Assembly (NCBI GenBank): GCA_964569425.1
Contig: CAZMVD010000006.1
Coordinates: 6,686-70,685 of the forward strand
Origin: JACQXM01 sp964569425
GTDB taxonomy: Bacteria > Planctomycetota > Phycisphaerae > UBA1845
DNA length: 64,000 nt
Direction of reading: 5' to 3'
In this document: positions 56,701 to 64,000 of the stretch, piece by piece
Position numbering within the stretch: the stretch's first letter is position 1
Layout: every line of letters starts with the position of its first letter
Translations under genes and position numbers: made by a program
The notes under the pieces: model-generated
What the model saw: the letters and a program-made list of their open reading frames with translations, nothing else
The model's database searches: none
Told to the model about the DNA's origin: nothing

Positions 56701-58831
56701 CACGGTCAACCGCCCGTGGCTGACGATTGAACCGGCGGACGAGCTGACCGGCACGCTCTCACCCGGTGCGACACTTCCTCTCACCGTCGCGACCAACGGC
56801 GAAGCCGCCACCCTGCCCGTGGGTACGCACACCGCGCAATTGCGCGTCGGTTTCACCGATCCGGCCAACGGCGAGGGTGCGGGCAGCGTTGTTCAGCCGG
56901 TCACGCTCATCGTCCGCGACTGGCTGACCGTGACTCAACCGGCGGAACCCTGGTCGATCCCCTTCGCCAACGGCGCGGCCGTGGGGTCTGCGCAAACCTA
57001 CCGCATCAGCAATCCCTCGGGGCCGCCCATCGAAGTGGCGATTTGCGCCGACGCCGACTGGCTCGACGTCTCACCCGACTTTGTCGAGGTTTTTCCCGGC
57101 GAGGTTGCGGACGTGATTCTCAGTGTCAACAACGCGGCACTTGAGCTGCTGGACGGCGATTTCCGCGCCAACGTCGTTTTCGAAAATGCGCTCACCGGCG
57201 TGCAGCACCTGCGGCGCGTCGAACTGCTGATCGACGAGGATTTCTTCGTTCTGCCCGCCCAATCGACCGTCGCGCGCGGCGTTGCGGGCGGGTTGATCCT
57301 TCCGCCGGGAACCGTCTACTCGCTGGTCAACGCCTCCGGCGCCGCCGCGAACTGGACCGCCGCCGTTACCTACGCCGCGGGCAGCGGCTCCGGCTGGCTG
57401 CGCGTCAACGGACAAAGCAGCGCGGCCGGCTCGATAGCGACCGATGAAACGCAGAACCTCGTGGTCAGCATCGACCCTGCACAAACCGCCGCCCTATCCG
57501 CCGGAACCCATCAGGCCACCGTCAACATTCTCGATACCACCCATGGGCGTTCCTTCGACCGCACGGTGTCGGTGACGCTCTTGGTGCCGGCGCTATCGGT
57601 GGAGGAGGTGGTTGTTCCGGCCACGCCGGCGCAGCCGAATGGTCCGGCTTACTCTTTCGCGATGGGTCGATTCGAAGTCACCAACGCCGAGTTCGTTACT
57701 TTTCTCAACGACGCCCTGGCCAACCCGGCCAACGAGCGCGGCGCCTACCTGTTCTTCGACTCCCTCACCGGCGACGTGTACGCCAACTACGATGCACTGG
57801 GCGAAGTCGCCGCCGGCCCCGGCACACGGACCGTCAAACTCTTTTCGCCGTCGGCCGGCGGACAGATTACCCTCAACGGCACCGCGTATGCCCTGAACAC
57901 CGCCCCGCTCGATTACACCAGCCACCCCGTCACCGGCGTGAGCTGGTACGGCGCGCTCAAGTTTTGCAATTGGCTCACCATCGATCAGGGCCTGTTTCCC
58001 GCGGATCGGTGTTACCACGAAGCCAGCGCCTGGACCATCAACGCCTGGCGCCCCGTCTCGGTCAGCGAAGCCGCCTGGGCCTCGCGCGACCTGATCGACA
58101 GCGAGCGACAAGCGCTTGTCACTACCTGCCGCGGCTTTCGACTGCCCATGGACGACGGCTACCACAACCCCGACCCCGCGACCGACGCCGCCGACGCTTA
58201 CAACGAATGGTACAAGGCGGCCGCCTGGCAACCGGCAAACGGGGTCAACCGCCTGTTCGGCTTCGGGCGCGACGTGCTCACCGTCACCGGCCCCAACGCC
58301 GGCCGCGACGCCAACTTCCGCTGCAGCGGCGATCCGTTCGAAATCCCGCTCGACTGCATGGTGGGCGGCTCGACCCCGGTCGGGTACTACGGCGGCACGA
58401 ATCAGTCAGCCGCGTACGTCGCGCTGCCCAATGCCAACGCCTTCGGCCTTTTCGACCTCTCCGGCAATGTCTACGAGTGGATGCAGGGCCGCTACAGCAC
58501 CCAGTCGGGCAACCTTGCCCATCGCACCGTCCGCGGCGGAAGCTGGAACGACCCCGCCGCCGGCGCCGCCCTGCGCAACACCGCGCGAACCTTCGCACCG
58601 GTCGCCTTCACCAGCGCCCAGATCGGCTTCCGCGTCGTCCGCACGCTCCCCGCCGACGGCGACATTGACCGCGACGGCGACGTGGATCTGGTGGACTTCT
58701 TGCTGATGGGTGCACAATTCAGCGGCCCGGGCGGCGCGCCCGCGACGGCGTGGTCGGCCTTCGATCTCGACGGCGACGGCGATATCGACCTCGCCGACTT
58801 CGCCGCCTTTCAGAGCCTATATTCCGGCTAG
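53741..58831 (+). CDS. Secreted protein with three SUMF1-like domains and dockerin
   Basis: About 1,696 residues. Signal peptide ends VVAQ. Three formylglycine-generating-enzyme-like (SUMF1) domains lie at about 47-350, 455-795 and 1287-1637; each has YEITNEEFVVFLNDA or a near copy, VSWYGALKFCNW, RLPMDD, EWYKAAAW and a GNxAEW / RGG pattern. Between domains 2 and 3 lie several Ig-like beta domains, and the end carries two dockerin Ca loops (DGDIDRDGDVDLVDF, DLDGDGDIDLADF). The catalytic Cys pair expected after RGGSW is missing in all three, so it probably binds rather than oxidises. No clear ribosome site; the ATG precedes the signal. Confidence 0.92.
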   Translation: MDDNFGKLVGGALLLTAACGIAAPVVAQPPPIRFANVSESHVQPFGPTYLYRIGRYEITNEEFVVFLNDARANPQTDGGAFLSHDTTAGRVALTGDGTLVFDASAGGAINFDAAADDGAGAYLVAAGKERFPVVGVSWYGALKFCNWLTLAQGMTQPDQRAYTEGPTAADWRPRTADPATYATNNLSAAERQALVTQFRGFRLPMDDRAAAAAAFNEWYKAAAWLNGPRINTVYGFGRDTLAAPDANYRDSGDPWETGLTPVGFFGVNGNRAHDDPDFGWGFEPPETFLVRNTANGYGLFDLTGNAAEWVQDFGAAAGERGIRGGHFDSVIGSPLLTNSARGTRPANAASPQVGFRIVQTPVSGSIAAGASVVRIEGYVGGSYSPATVDVQISHTSPQALDGLVVQSSAAWLVVDGSAPTFAPPANATLVTLTVKDDALPTPPAAPAPPGNFALVPATDAQSGGPDYDYWIARAEVTNAEFAAFLNDARTNAAGPAPDARSTHMYFDTDSGDVYLHDRAAGEIGTAAPTPTIVTKFYDATIGRIRFSNGAYVVTPGYQDHPVVGVSWFGAVKYCNWRSLKEGIPADLLAYAEAPSPNLSAWRPNTADDISWAPGGFVPAARDRLVRDTLGYRLPMDDESAAAAAFNEWHKAASYRGLDSAGVPTFGATFGFGRDTLTTSDANFAGSGANAADGTTPVDYFDGVRALFVAPSACDIRNPPTTRTNATENGYALLGAAGNVAEWMQDFGAAASERGTRGGSWRDPVDSALLTTTARGSRPADLPADDVGFRIVRGTGHLTTVTITESVFGGVARRHFLFDLREPLEFTPRIDPQFSWLYRNGYAPTGYAFSFTNHSAADMDWKLAVDADWLHAAVAGAGPPDREVSGTIAPGTTLGAAVLTNVAAQTLPPGEHVATLTLTNETSGTMLTRKVRVTVSPPLQLASDAPDPLPFTGLPGGPFAIHEGTPQSSLLRNYTLSGLVDFPLDYGITVNRPWLTIEPADELTGTLSPGATLPLTVATNGEAATLPVGTHTAQLRVGFTDPANGEGAGSVVQPVTLIVRDWLTVTQPAEPWSIPFANGAAVGSAQTYRISNPSGPPIEVAICADADWLDVSPDFVEVFPGEVADVILSVNNAALELLDGDFRANVVFENALTGVQHLRRVELLIDEDFFVLPAQSTVARGVAGGLILPPGTVYSLVNASGAAANWTAAVTYAAGSGSGWLRVNGQSSAAGSIATDETQNLVVSIDPAQTAALSAGTHQATVNILDTTHGRSFDRTVSVTLLVPALSVEEVVVPATPAQPNGPAYSFAMGRFEVTNAEFVTFLNDALANPANERGAYLFFDSLTGDVYANYDALGEVAAGPGTRTVKLFSPSAGGQITLNGTAYALNTAPLDYTSHPVTGVSWYGALKFCNWLTIDQGLFPADRCYHEASAWTINAWRPVSVSEAAWASRDLIDSERQALVTTCRGFRLPMDDGYHNPDPATDAADAYNEWYKAAAWQPANGVNRLFGFGRDVLTVTGPNAGRDANFRCSGDPFEIPLDCMVGGSTPVGYYGGTNQSAAYVALPNANAFGLFDLSGNVYEWMQGRYSTQSGNLAHRTVRGGSWNDPAAGAALRNTARTFAPVAFTSAQIGFRVVRTLPADGDIDRDGDVDLVDFLLMGAQFSGPGGAPATAWSAFDLDGDGDIDLADFAAFQSLYSG

Positions 58832-58933
58832 GTACCGAACCGCGCCGCACGTAGCGGCCATGCCGGAAAATGCCATGGCGTGTCACAACTTCCGCCCGAA
58901 AGGGACTCTGCCGAAAACCTTTCGCCCGCTGTA

Positions 58934-59446
58934 TTACCTTGACTTGGGGTGCAGCCGCTCTTCCAGCTTCTGCGCCACGTCCAGCGGCACCAGCCGCACC
59001 AGGTGCTCCGGATCGTAATTGCCGATCTCCACGATCTGCCGGATCAACGTGCTCGAAGTGAGAATGTGCTGCCCGCTGGTGAGCAGAAACACCGTTTCGA
59101 TGTCGCCGATGATCCGGTTGGTCATGGCGATTTCCAGCTCCGCGTGCAGGTCGACCGTGTCGCGGATGCCGCGCAGAATCACCCCCGCGCCGATCTGCCG
59201 CGCGAATTCCACCGTCAGTCCCGCATAGGTCAGCACCTCGATGTTCTTTAAGTCCGCGGTGTGCTCCAGCAACATGGCCTTGCGCTCTTCGGGCGTAAAC
59301 ACCTGCGCTTTTAACGGGTTGTCCCCGATGGCCACGATCAGGTGCTTGTACAGGCGCGACGCCCGGCGGATGATATCCAGGTGGCCGTGCGTCACCGGGT
59401 CGAACATGCCCGGAAACATCACACGATCGACGGAGTTGTGGAGCAT
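58934..59446 (-). CDS. coaD: Phosphopantetheine adenylyltransferase
   Basis: 170 residues. Opens with GMFDPVTHGHLDII, the H-x-G-H nucleotidyl-transfer motif, then AGLTVEFARQIGAGVILRGIRDTVD and HILTSSTLIRQI (ISST-like KMSKS-equivalent loop). It converts 4'-phosphopantetheine and ATP to dephospho-CoA. GGAGG lies 7 nt before the ATG. Convergent with the SUMF1-like gene. Confidence 0.97.
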   Translation of the reverse strand: MLHNSVDRVMFPGMFDPVTHGHLDIIRRASRLYKHLIVAIGDNPLKAQVFTPEERKAMLLEHTADLKNIEVLTYAGLTVEFARQIGAGVILRGIRDTVDLHAELEIAMTNRIIGDIETVFLLTSGQHILTSSTLIRQIVEIGNYDPEHLVRLVPLDVAQKLEERLHPKSR

Positions 59447-59747
59447 AGAGAATCCTCCGGCGCCGCATCATCGCCGCGCCCCGCGGATCATGTCAATTGT
59501 CAATTGTCAATTGCCGATTGCCGATTGCCGGTTGTCGATCTGCAGGTTCGACGTTTGGGCGTTTCGGTTTTCGGCGTTTCGGCTTTCGGCGTTTCTTTCC
59601 GTGGCTTCGTGGCTGAATCTTGCCCAGTACCCGGCCCTCGACCGATGAACCACCGCGCGGGCTGAAGCCGCGCGGCTCGTTATTCGCCATTCCCTATCCG
59701 CCAATCCCGCCGTTGACATCCTCGCTCCCGTCCCGGATGTTGAACGC
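59447..59747. other. Intergenic region with repeat heptamers
   Basis: About 300 bp between divergent coaD and pyrD. It holds a run of TCAATTG and CCGATTG heptamers (59492-59530), a TTTCGGC array (59552-59595) and degenerate CGCCATT copies (about 59683-59705), and the promoters of both genes. No gene. Confidence 0.65.
59492..59595. repeat. Composite heptamer repeat cluster
   Basis: Three TCAATTG, two CCGATTG and one CCGGTTG heptamers in phase, then after 20 bp an array of TTTCGGC units like those beside 37-88 and 43783-43825. Confidence 0.75.
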
Positions 59748-60695
59748 ATGTCCACGACATCCGCTACCGACGCCGCCGTCGATCTTTCGGTGGATCTCGC
59801 CGGCCTCCGGCTGGCCAACCCGGTCATGACCGCCTCCGGCACCAGCGGCTACGGCGCCGAATACGCCGATTATCTCGACCTTAGGCAGCTCGGCGCCTTT
59901 GTCACCAAGGCCATCTCGCCGCTGCCGCGCAAGGGCAACCCCCCGGAACGCACCGTGGAAACCCGCGGCGGCATGCTCAACGCCATCGGCTTGGCCAACG
60001 TCGGCCTCGAAGCGTTCATCGCCGACAAGGTGCCCTTTCTCCGCAGCCTGGGCATACCCACAATCGTCAACGTCGTCGGCCACTCCATCGATGACTACCG
60101 CACCGTGTGCCGCGCCCTCGACCCCATCGAGTGCATCGCCGGGCTGGAACTCAACGTCTCCTGCCCCAACGTGGCCGACGGGCTGGAGTTCGGCACCGAT
60201 CCGGTGCGCCTGCGGAAGCTGGTCGAGGCGGTGCGCGGCGACGTCCGCCGCGCCAAGCTGATCGTCAAACTCTCCCCCAACGTCACCGACATTACCGCCA
60301 CCGCGCGGGCGGCGATCGACGGCGGCGCGGAGGTTCTCTCGGTCATCAACACGCTCAGCGGCATGGCCATCAACGTGGACACGTGGAAGCCGATCCTGGC
60401 CAACCGCACCGGCGGCTTATCCGGACCGGCCATCAAGCCGGTGGCGCTGTTCATGGTCCATAGGGTCTATCGCGCGGTGGCGCGCGACGCGGGCGTGCCC
60501 ATCATCGGCATGGGCGGCATTACCGACTGGCACGACGCCGTCGAGTTTCTGCTCGCCGGGGCCACCGCCCTGGCCATCGGCACGGCGCTATTCGTCGATC
60601 CTCGCACCCCGCTGCGCATCTGCGATGGGCTGCGCGAGTACGTGCAGCGGCGCGGGCTGTCATCGGTTCGTGCGCTGATCGGGCAGCTACAATAG
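59748..60695 (+). CDS. pyrD: Dihydroorotate dehydrogenase, class 1B
   Basis: 315 residues, FMN-binding TIM barrel. VDLAGLRLANPVMTASGTSGYG starts the barrel; the class 1 catalytic cysteine is in LELNVSCPNVADG; the FMN phosphate is bound by IIGMGGITDWHDAVEF and AGATALAIGTA. It oxidises dihydroorotate to orotate. Class 1B normally needs a PyrK flavoprotein partner; none is in this window. The start is the ATG after the repeat-rich spacer. Confidence 0.97.
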   Translation: MSTTSATDAAVDLSVDLAGLRLANPVMTASGTSGYGAEYADYLDLRQLGAFVTKAISPLPRKGNPPERTVETRGGMLNAIGLANVGLEAFIADKVPFLRSLGIPTIVNVVGHSIDDYRTVCRALDPIECIAGLELNVSCPNVADGLEFGTDPVRLRKLVEAVRGDVRRAKLIVKLSPNVTDITATARAAIDGGAEVLSVINTLSGMAINVDTWKPILANRTGGLSGPAIKPVALFMVHRVYRAVARDAGVPIIGMGGITDWHDAVEFLLAGATALAIGTALFVDPRTPLRICDGLREYVQRRGLSSVRALIGQLQ

Positions 60696-60771
60696 CGTTG
60701 GCTTTGCCCGCCGCTGCCAGACCAAAGTACGTAGTAGGGATTGAGCCCGGCTTGCGGATTGCGCGTAATTG

Positions 60772-61086
60772 TTAACTCCGTTCGACGCGCTTGCCGCACT
60801 CCGGGCACGTTCCGGAGACATTGCCGGTAAGATTGTAGTCGCAGAACGGGCAGCGGCCCTCGCGGATGCGCCGATCGGCCAGGGAGCCCCGACGCCGGGC
60901 TCGCTCCGCCCACCACTCTCCCAGCCCCGCCACCGATCCGACCACCGCCCCGCCGACAGCTACCCCAAGGACAATCGCCACCGCGACGACATAGCCCTCC
61001 ACCCCACCAGACTGCCCGAAAACCAGTAGCGCCGCGCAGGTGACACCCAGAAGTGCGAACACGGCCGCAAGAATCCACTTCGACAT
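60772..61086 (-). CDS. Small membrane protein with C-terminal zinc ribbon
   Basis: About 104 residues: two hydrophobic segments (about 4-24 and 33-56) followed by a cytoplasmic zinc ribbon CPFCDYNLTGNVSGTCPECG. The ribbon phrase is a hallmark of planctomycete small membrane proteins. ATG follows AGTCTCCTGG, no strong ribosome site; the frame is open upstream. Function unknown. Confidence 0.7.
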   Translation of the reverse strand: MSKWILAAVFALLGVTCAALLVFGQSGGVEGYVVAVAIVLGVAVGGAVVGSVAGLGEWWAERARRRGSLADRRIREGRCPFCDYNLTGNVSGTCPECGKRVERS

Positions 61087-61425
61087 CCAGGAGACTCCGT
61101 GCGCCGCGGTTCTGCCGCGACCCCGACCGGCCGTCGCCCGCGCCGCCGTCGGTGAAGTACTGGATCGCAGGCTGCCCGTCGAACGACGCCCCCTCCCGGC
61201 AAACGACTCCATCCGCTCGCAGCCCGCCACCACCCGCGCCCACCACCGCCTCGCCCGGCAGCCCAGAACCCCACTGGTTGACGGCCTTAGCAAGTCGGTA
61301 GAGTATTTCAGGGGAGAGGTCGGCGCATCCAAGGCATGGTAACACGCCTAACCTGTGCCACGGCGTGTGCGAAGCTCGAATCGCATCGTCCAAGTTTACC
61401 GGGCGCCGCCGTTGAAAAGGCCGCG
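61087..61425. other. Intergenic region
   Basis: About 340 bp. The minus-strand frame is open upstream of the zinc-ribbon gene and the plus-strand frame upstream of the next gene, but neither shows a start signal or coding character. An AAAAGG ribosome site lies before the next gene. Confidence 0.35.
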
Positions 61426-61662
61426 ATGATGAAAGCGAAGAATAAGAACCCCCGCAAGGGCGACATGCTGGCCGGGTACGACTTCTCCGCCGGAGTTCGC
61501 GCCAAGTACGCCAGTCGCAATGCAAAGGGCACGAACCTGGTGCTGCTGGCCCCCGACGTTGCCGAGGTGTTTCCCGATGCCGACGCCGCGAACCGTGCGC
61601 TGCGCGCCTGCGGCGAACTCATCAACGCCCTGCCGCCCGTGCGAAAGAAGTGCCGCGGATGA
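61426..61662 (+). CDS. Small GVRxKYA-type toxin-antitoxin-associated protein
   Basis: 78 residues. The core FSAGVRAKYASRNAKGTNLV and LAPDVAEVFPDADAANRAL is a widespread small family, usually the first gene of putative toxin-antitoxin pairs. Its TGA overlaps the ATG of the next gene (ATGA), so the two are coupled. AAAGG lies before the ATG pair. Likely an antitoxin or a modulator; this is inference from context. Confidence 0.7.
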   Translation: MMKAKNKNPRKGDMLAGYDFSAGVRAKYASRNAKGTNLVLLAPDVAEVFPDADAANRALRACGELINALPPVRKKCRG

Positions 61663-61976
61663 TTCGCCTTCTCGAAGACAACCGTGCAGCGGTGCAGGCC
61701 CTGTGCCGGAAGTACTTTGTCGCCCGGCTGGATGTCGTCGGTTCGGCGGCGACCGGAGGTTTCCGCGAGGAAGACAGCGACCTGGATTTCCTCGTTACTT
61801 TTCGCTCTCCGCCGCCCGAATCCAAGATGAACCCGGCGGATCAATACTTTGGGTTGCTGTTCGATCTCGAAGACCTGTTCCGGCGTCGCATCGACCTGAT
61901 TTGTGCAGCCGCGATGCGCAACCCCTACTTCATCCGTTCGATCAACGCCCAGCGACAGGTGCTCTATGCCGCCTGA
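61659..61976 (+). CDS. Minimal nucleotidyltransferase (MntA-like antitoxin)
   Basis: 105 residues of the MNT family. The catalytic signature GSAATGGFREEDSDLDFLV has GS and the paired acids of the DNA polymerase beta fold. Partner of HEPN/DUF86 toxins (HepT), which such antitoxins modify by adenylylation. Its stop lies inside the start of a damaged HepT relic. It overlaps the previous gene by 4 nt. Confidence 0.85.
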   Translation: MIRLLEDNRAAVQALCRKYFVARLDVVGSAATGGFREEDSDLDFLVTFRSPPPESKMNPADQYFGLLFDLEDLFRRRIDLICAAAMRNPYFIRSINAQRQVLYAA

Positions 61977-62147
61977 TGTGCCCAAAAAAGGCTGGAAGAT
62001 ATCCGCGATGCGGCAGCGTACATACTGGGCGTCACCGCCTCGCTGACCCCCGCCGAATGTCGGCGCAAACTCGGCGAAGCCCTGCTTCACCCCGCCCGGT
62101 TCTCCCTTCCGATCCACGTCAGTTCCAACCGTGTCTTCTTGCTTTGA
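61966..62147 (+). pseudogene. HepT (DUF86) toxin relic, frameshifted and truncated
   Basis: ATG overlaps the MNT stop by 11 nt. It reads MPPDVPKK and then, after a run of six A (61984-61989), loses frame; in the -1 frame the sequence continues RLEDIRDAAAYILGVTAS, the HEPN/DUF86 start, and ends after about 50 codons. Full HepT toxins have 110-150 residues and the R-x4-H catalytic motif, which is missing here. The module is probably dead. Confidence 0.7.
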
Positions 62148-62226
62148 TTCATTGGTTCGCAATTCAAGAATGCAATGCCTGAATTCCGACGATTTGGGAT
62201 CGCTAAACCAGCCGAGCGCGGCGCGA

Positions 62227-64000
62227 TTATGGCGCTGTTGCCGACGCGGGGATGGCATTGCCACCCGAACCTTTTCTCCGTGCCTTGATGGCTGCTATCA
62301 CCGCCTTCAGGTCGGCAATATCCTTCCCAAGCTCTTCCGCCGTTGGAACTGGAGCGTTCTTCGTTGATGAAGGATCATGGCCGGTGACGACGTCACAGCA
62401 AGTCTTATGAAGTCGGGCGATTTCGCTGCACTCGGAATCCGTAAAGCCCACAACCTGATCGAGCCTACCAACCCTGATCCAGTCCCCGTAGCGGTCGATG
62501 ACATCATTGAAAACCACGTCCTGAATAACGCGCTCGATTGTGGCGCGCAGGCGGTCATATTGCTGTCTCATTTCCGCCATTTCCTTAGCGTTCGGATATG
62601 GGGGCCAGCGCTTTTCCAAGTCCTTCTGAGCCTTTTCGAGCTTATCGAGCCGCTCCTTGTATCGCTGGTGTTCCCACGGGAGGCCTTCGTTGACGTGTCC
62701 TGCGAATGGTCCTGCCCATTCCAAATGGTGTACAACGAATGCGACACCCTGCGTTTCAATTTCGTGCAGTAACACGGCGAGGAACACTGTGTCGTGCGTC
62801 AGGATAATAACTTGTCTGTTCTTGGCTTCGACGACAACGCGACGTACAACATCGCGGCGTCGGTGATGATCTAGTGATGAAACTGGGTCGTCAAAGACGA
62901 TTCCCCCACGGTGACCAGCCAAACGCAATTCAGCCAAAAACGATCCGATCGCAATCGCACGCTGCTCCCCCTCACTGAGAATCTCGTGGAGCTTTCGGGT
63001 CATCGGAAGATCAAGCACGAGCTTGTGTTTCATCTTGCCCTGCTCGACGCGCTCGTTGAGCTTCGTCTTAATGTGTCCGACACCTAGCGACGCGAACTCC
63101 GCGTCGAGGGCATCCTTGAGCGTAGCGGTGACGGCCTGACTCGCAAATTCCTTCGCCTTGTCCGATATCGGCCTTGTCTTCAAGTCGTCCTTGCACTTCG
63201 TAAGCGCCGCCTTGAGTCTCATACGCTCAATCAAGTCCAGAATCGGTTGCTTTCGAAGCGACAGGTTTACTCTCGCTCGGAGTTCCGCGCGTTCGGTTTC
63301 CAACGCTTTCTTCTTGGCTTGGTCAGCGGCCTTCTCGAATTCGGTGGCTTGTGCGACCAAGAAAACTGAGAGCTTCTTCAATTCTGGACGGGGGTCACCG
63401 TCAATGGCTGGGGGCACGTTCCATTTGTGCTCCTTCACAGCATCCAGCATCCACTGTTTGCGCGCGTCGATCTTGCTTTCGTATTCGCGAGTCGCGTTGA
63501 GCAATTCGATATTGAGCGTGCCAAGTTCGTCGACTAGCGCATCATCGAGCCCAAAACCCAGAACCGCGGCCTCTAACTCCTGAGTCGTCGTACGGCGCTG
63601 AACACCTTTCGCGGTGGCAGTTTTCGCCGTGTCTTGCTGCACGAATTCTTCAAAACGCCGCATGCGTTCCGAAGCATCCGGGGCAAACGGCTGTTGACAC
63701 AGTAGACACCGTGCGTTTTCGTCGATCTTCGGAAACGGCTCGTTTGGGTAAGCATGTTGTGTCGCGAAGCGTCGCGCTGCCTCGAATAGCGCTTTCCATG
63801 CGACTTCCCCCGTGCCCGGGAGGAGTGCGTCGGACGCCCGCAATCGAACCGCGGCGGCGGACGCGGCGGCAATGGCAGCCTCGGCCTCCGTGTCCATCAC
63901 CTTTAGTTTCTCGATAGCTGCGTCGGCAACCCAAGAGACCGCCGCGTCGATACGGGAGGCCAAGCCACCGATTCGCTGAGCGGATTGGCGCAGGAGTTTT
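62227..64000 (-). CDS. AAA_13-type SMC-like ATPase, N-terminus beyond window
   Basis: About 590 residues visible; the frame is open at the right edge and the Walker A part is missing. The visible chain has a CLLC zinc-ribbon-like pair (about 98-101), long coiled coils, and then the C-terminal ABC-type motifs LSEGEQ (signature), GIVFDDPVSSLDHHRRRD (Walker B and D-loop) and QVIILTHD (switch histidine). This is the AAA_13 group, which includes RloC/PrrC-like anticodon nucleases and other anti-phage ATPases. The last 150 residues have H and acidic clusters but no recognised nuclease motif. It adjoins a decayed toxin-antitoxin module. Confidence 0.8.
   Translation of the reverse strand, partial: KLLRQSAQRIGGLASRIDAAVSWVADAAIEKLKVMDTEAEAAIAAASAAAVRLRASDALLPGTGEVAWKALFEAARRFATQHAYPNEPFPKIDENARCLLCQQPFAPDASERMRRFEEFVQQDTAKTATAKGVQRRTTTQELEAAVLGFGLDDALVDELGTLNIELLNATREYESKIDARKQWMLDAVKEHKWNVPPAIDGDPRPELKKLSVFLVAQATEFEKAADQAKKKALETERAELRARVNLSLRKQPILDLIERMRLKAALTKCKDDLKTRPISDKAKEFASQAVTATLKDALDAEFASLGVGHIKTKLNERVEQGKMKHKLVLDLPMTRKLHEILSEGEQRAIAIGSFLAELRLAGHRGGIVFDDPVSSLDHHRRRDVVRRVVVEAKNRQVIILTHDTVFLAVLLHEIETQGVAFVVHHLEWAGPFAGHVNEGLPWEHQRYKERLDKLEKAQKDLEKRWPPYPNAKEMAEMRQQYDRLRATIERVIQDVVFNDVIDRYGDWIRVGRLDQVVGFTDSECSEIARLHKTCCDVVTGHDPSSTKNAPVPTAEELGKDIADLKAVIAAIKARRKGSGGNAIPASATAP

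Noticed and set aside
61984..61990. Programmed -1 frameshift site in HepT (A AAA AAG type)
   Set aside because: The A-run is not in the zero-frame phase of a classical slippery heptamer, and the shifted frame ends early, so decay is the simpler reading.

Overview
The window is high-GC DNA that most likely comes from a planctomycete, perhaps of the Phycisphaerae. The evidence is the repertoire: secreted proteins with IPTL-CTERM-type endings (VPAASQWG, IPTVSEWG), lamin-tail, thrombospondin-3-like and dockerin-like repeats, a Ser/Thr kinase with a C-terminal TPR-like region behind an ECF sigma factor, an 'FTLIELLVV' pseudopilin with a DGHV motif, a large PQQ-propeller protein, and small 'LTGNVSGTCPECG' zinc-ribbon membrane proteins. 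The taxonomic call is inference; there is no rRNA in the window.

Layout. 0-4.3 kb: a membrane-anchored unknown and an overlapping three-gene ABC export cassette. 4.4-10.2 kb (minus strand): DUF192 lipoprotein, mtnP and a 1.4-kaa PQQ-propeller protein. 10.7-19.4 kb: subtilase, ECF sigma factor, Ser/Thr kinase, an IPTL-CTERM protein and a secreted unknown. 19.4-20.7 kb: a poor region with an IS630 transposase relic and tRNA-Asn. 21.8-26.6 kb: a giant secreted protein with nineteen exact 60-bp (20-aa) His/Trp repeats. 26.9-41.8 kb: GT39-like transferase, parS-like palindromes, lamin-tail protein, DUF2252, pseudopilin, a second protein sharing the giant protein's C-terminal module, DUF6265, zinc-ribbon protein and a PAS/GAF/receiver protein. 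42-44.7 kb: MoxR-DUF58 pair split by a four-helix-bundle gene between inverted repeats. 44.7-49.4 kb: amidohydrolase, pyrC, and a reverse-strand HEPN-like cassette with an in-frame stop. 49.8-53.6 kb: ECF sigma/anti-sigma/CpxP-like operon, L28 and small secreted proteins. 53.7-60.7 kb: protein with three formylglycine-enzyme-like domains, coaD and pyrD. 61-64 kb: decayed MNT/HepT toxin-antitoxin module and the C-terminal part of an AAA_13-type ATPase running off the edge.

Housekeeping genes (mtnP, pyrC, pyrD, coaD, rpmB, tRNA-Asn) are interleaved with a large cell-surface programme and several small mobile or defence-like insertions. The best candidates for something undescribed are the WH-repeat protein with its shared C-terminal module, the inverted-repeat-flanked four-helix-bundle element, and the HEPN cassette that appears to have been inserted with duplication of the 3' end of pyrC. 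Start codons were chosen from Shine-Dalgarno-like sequence, overlaps and signal peptides; family names come from recognisable motifs and no database search was run.
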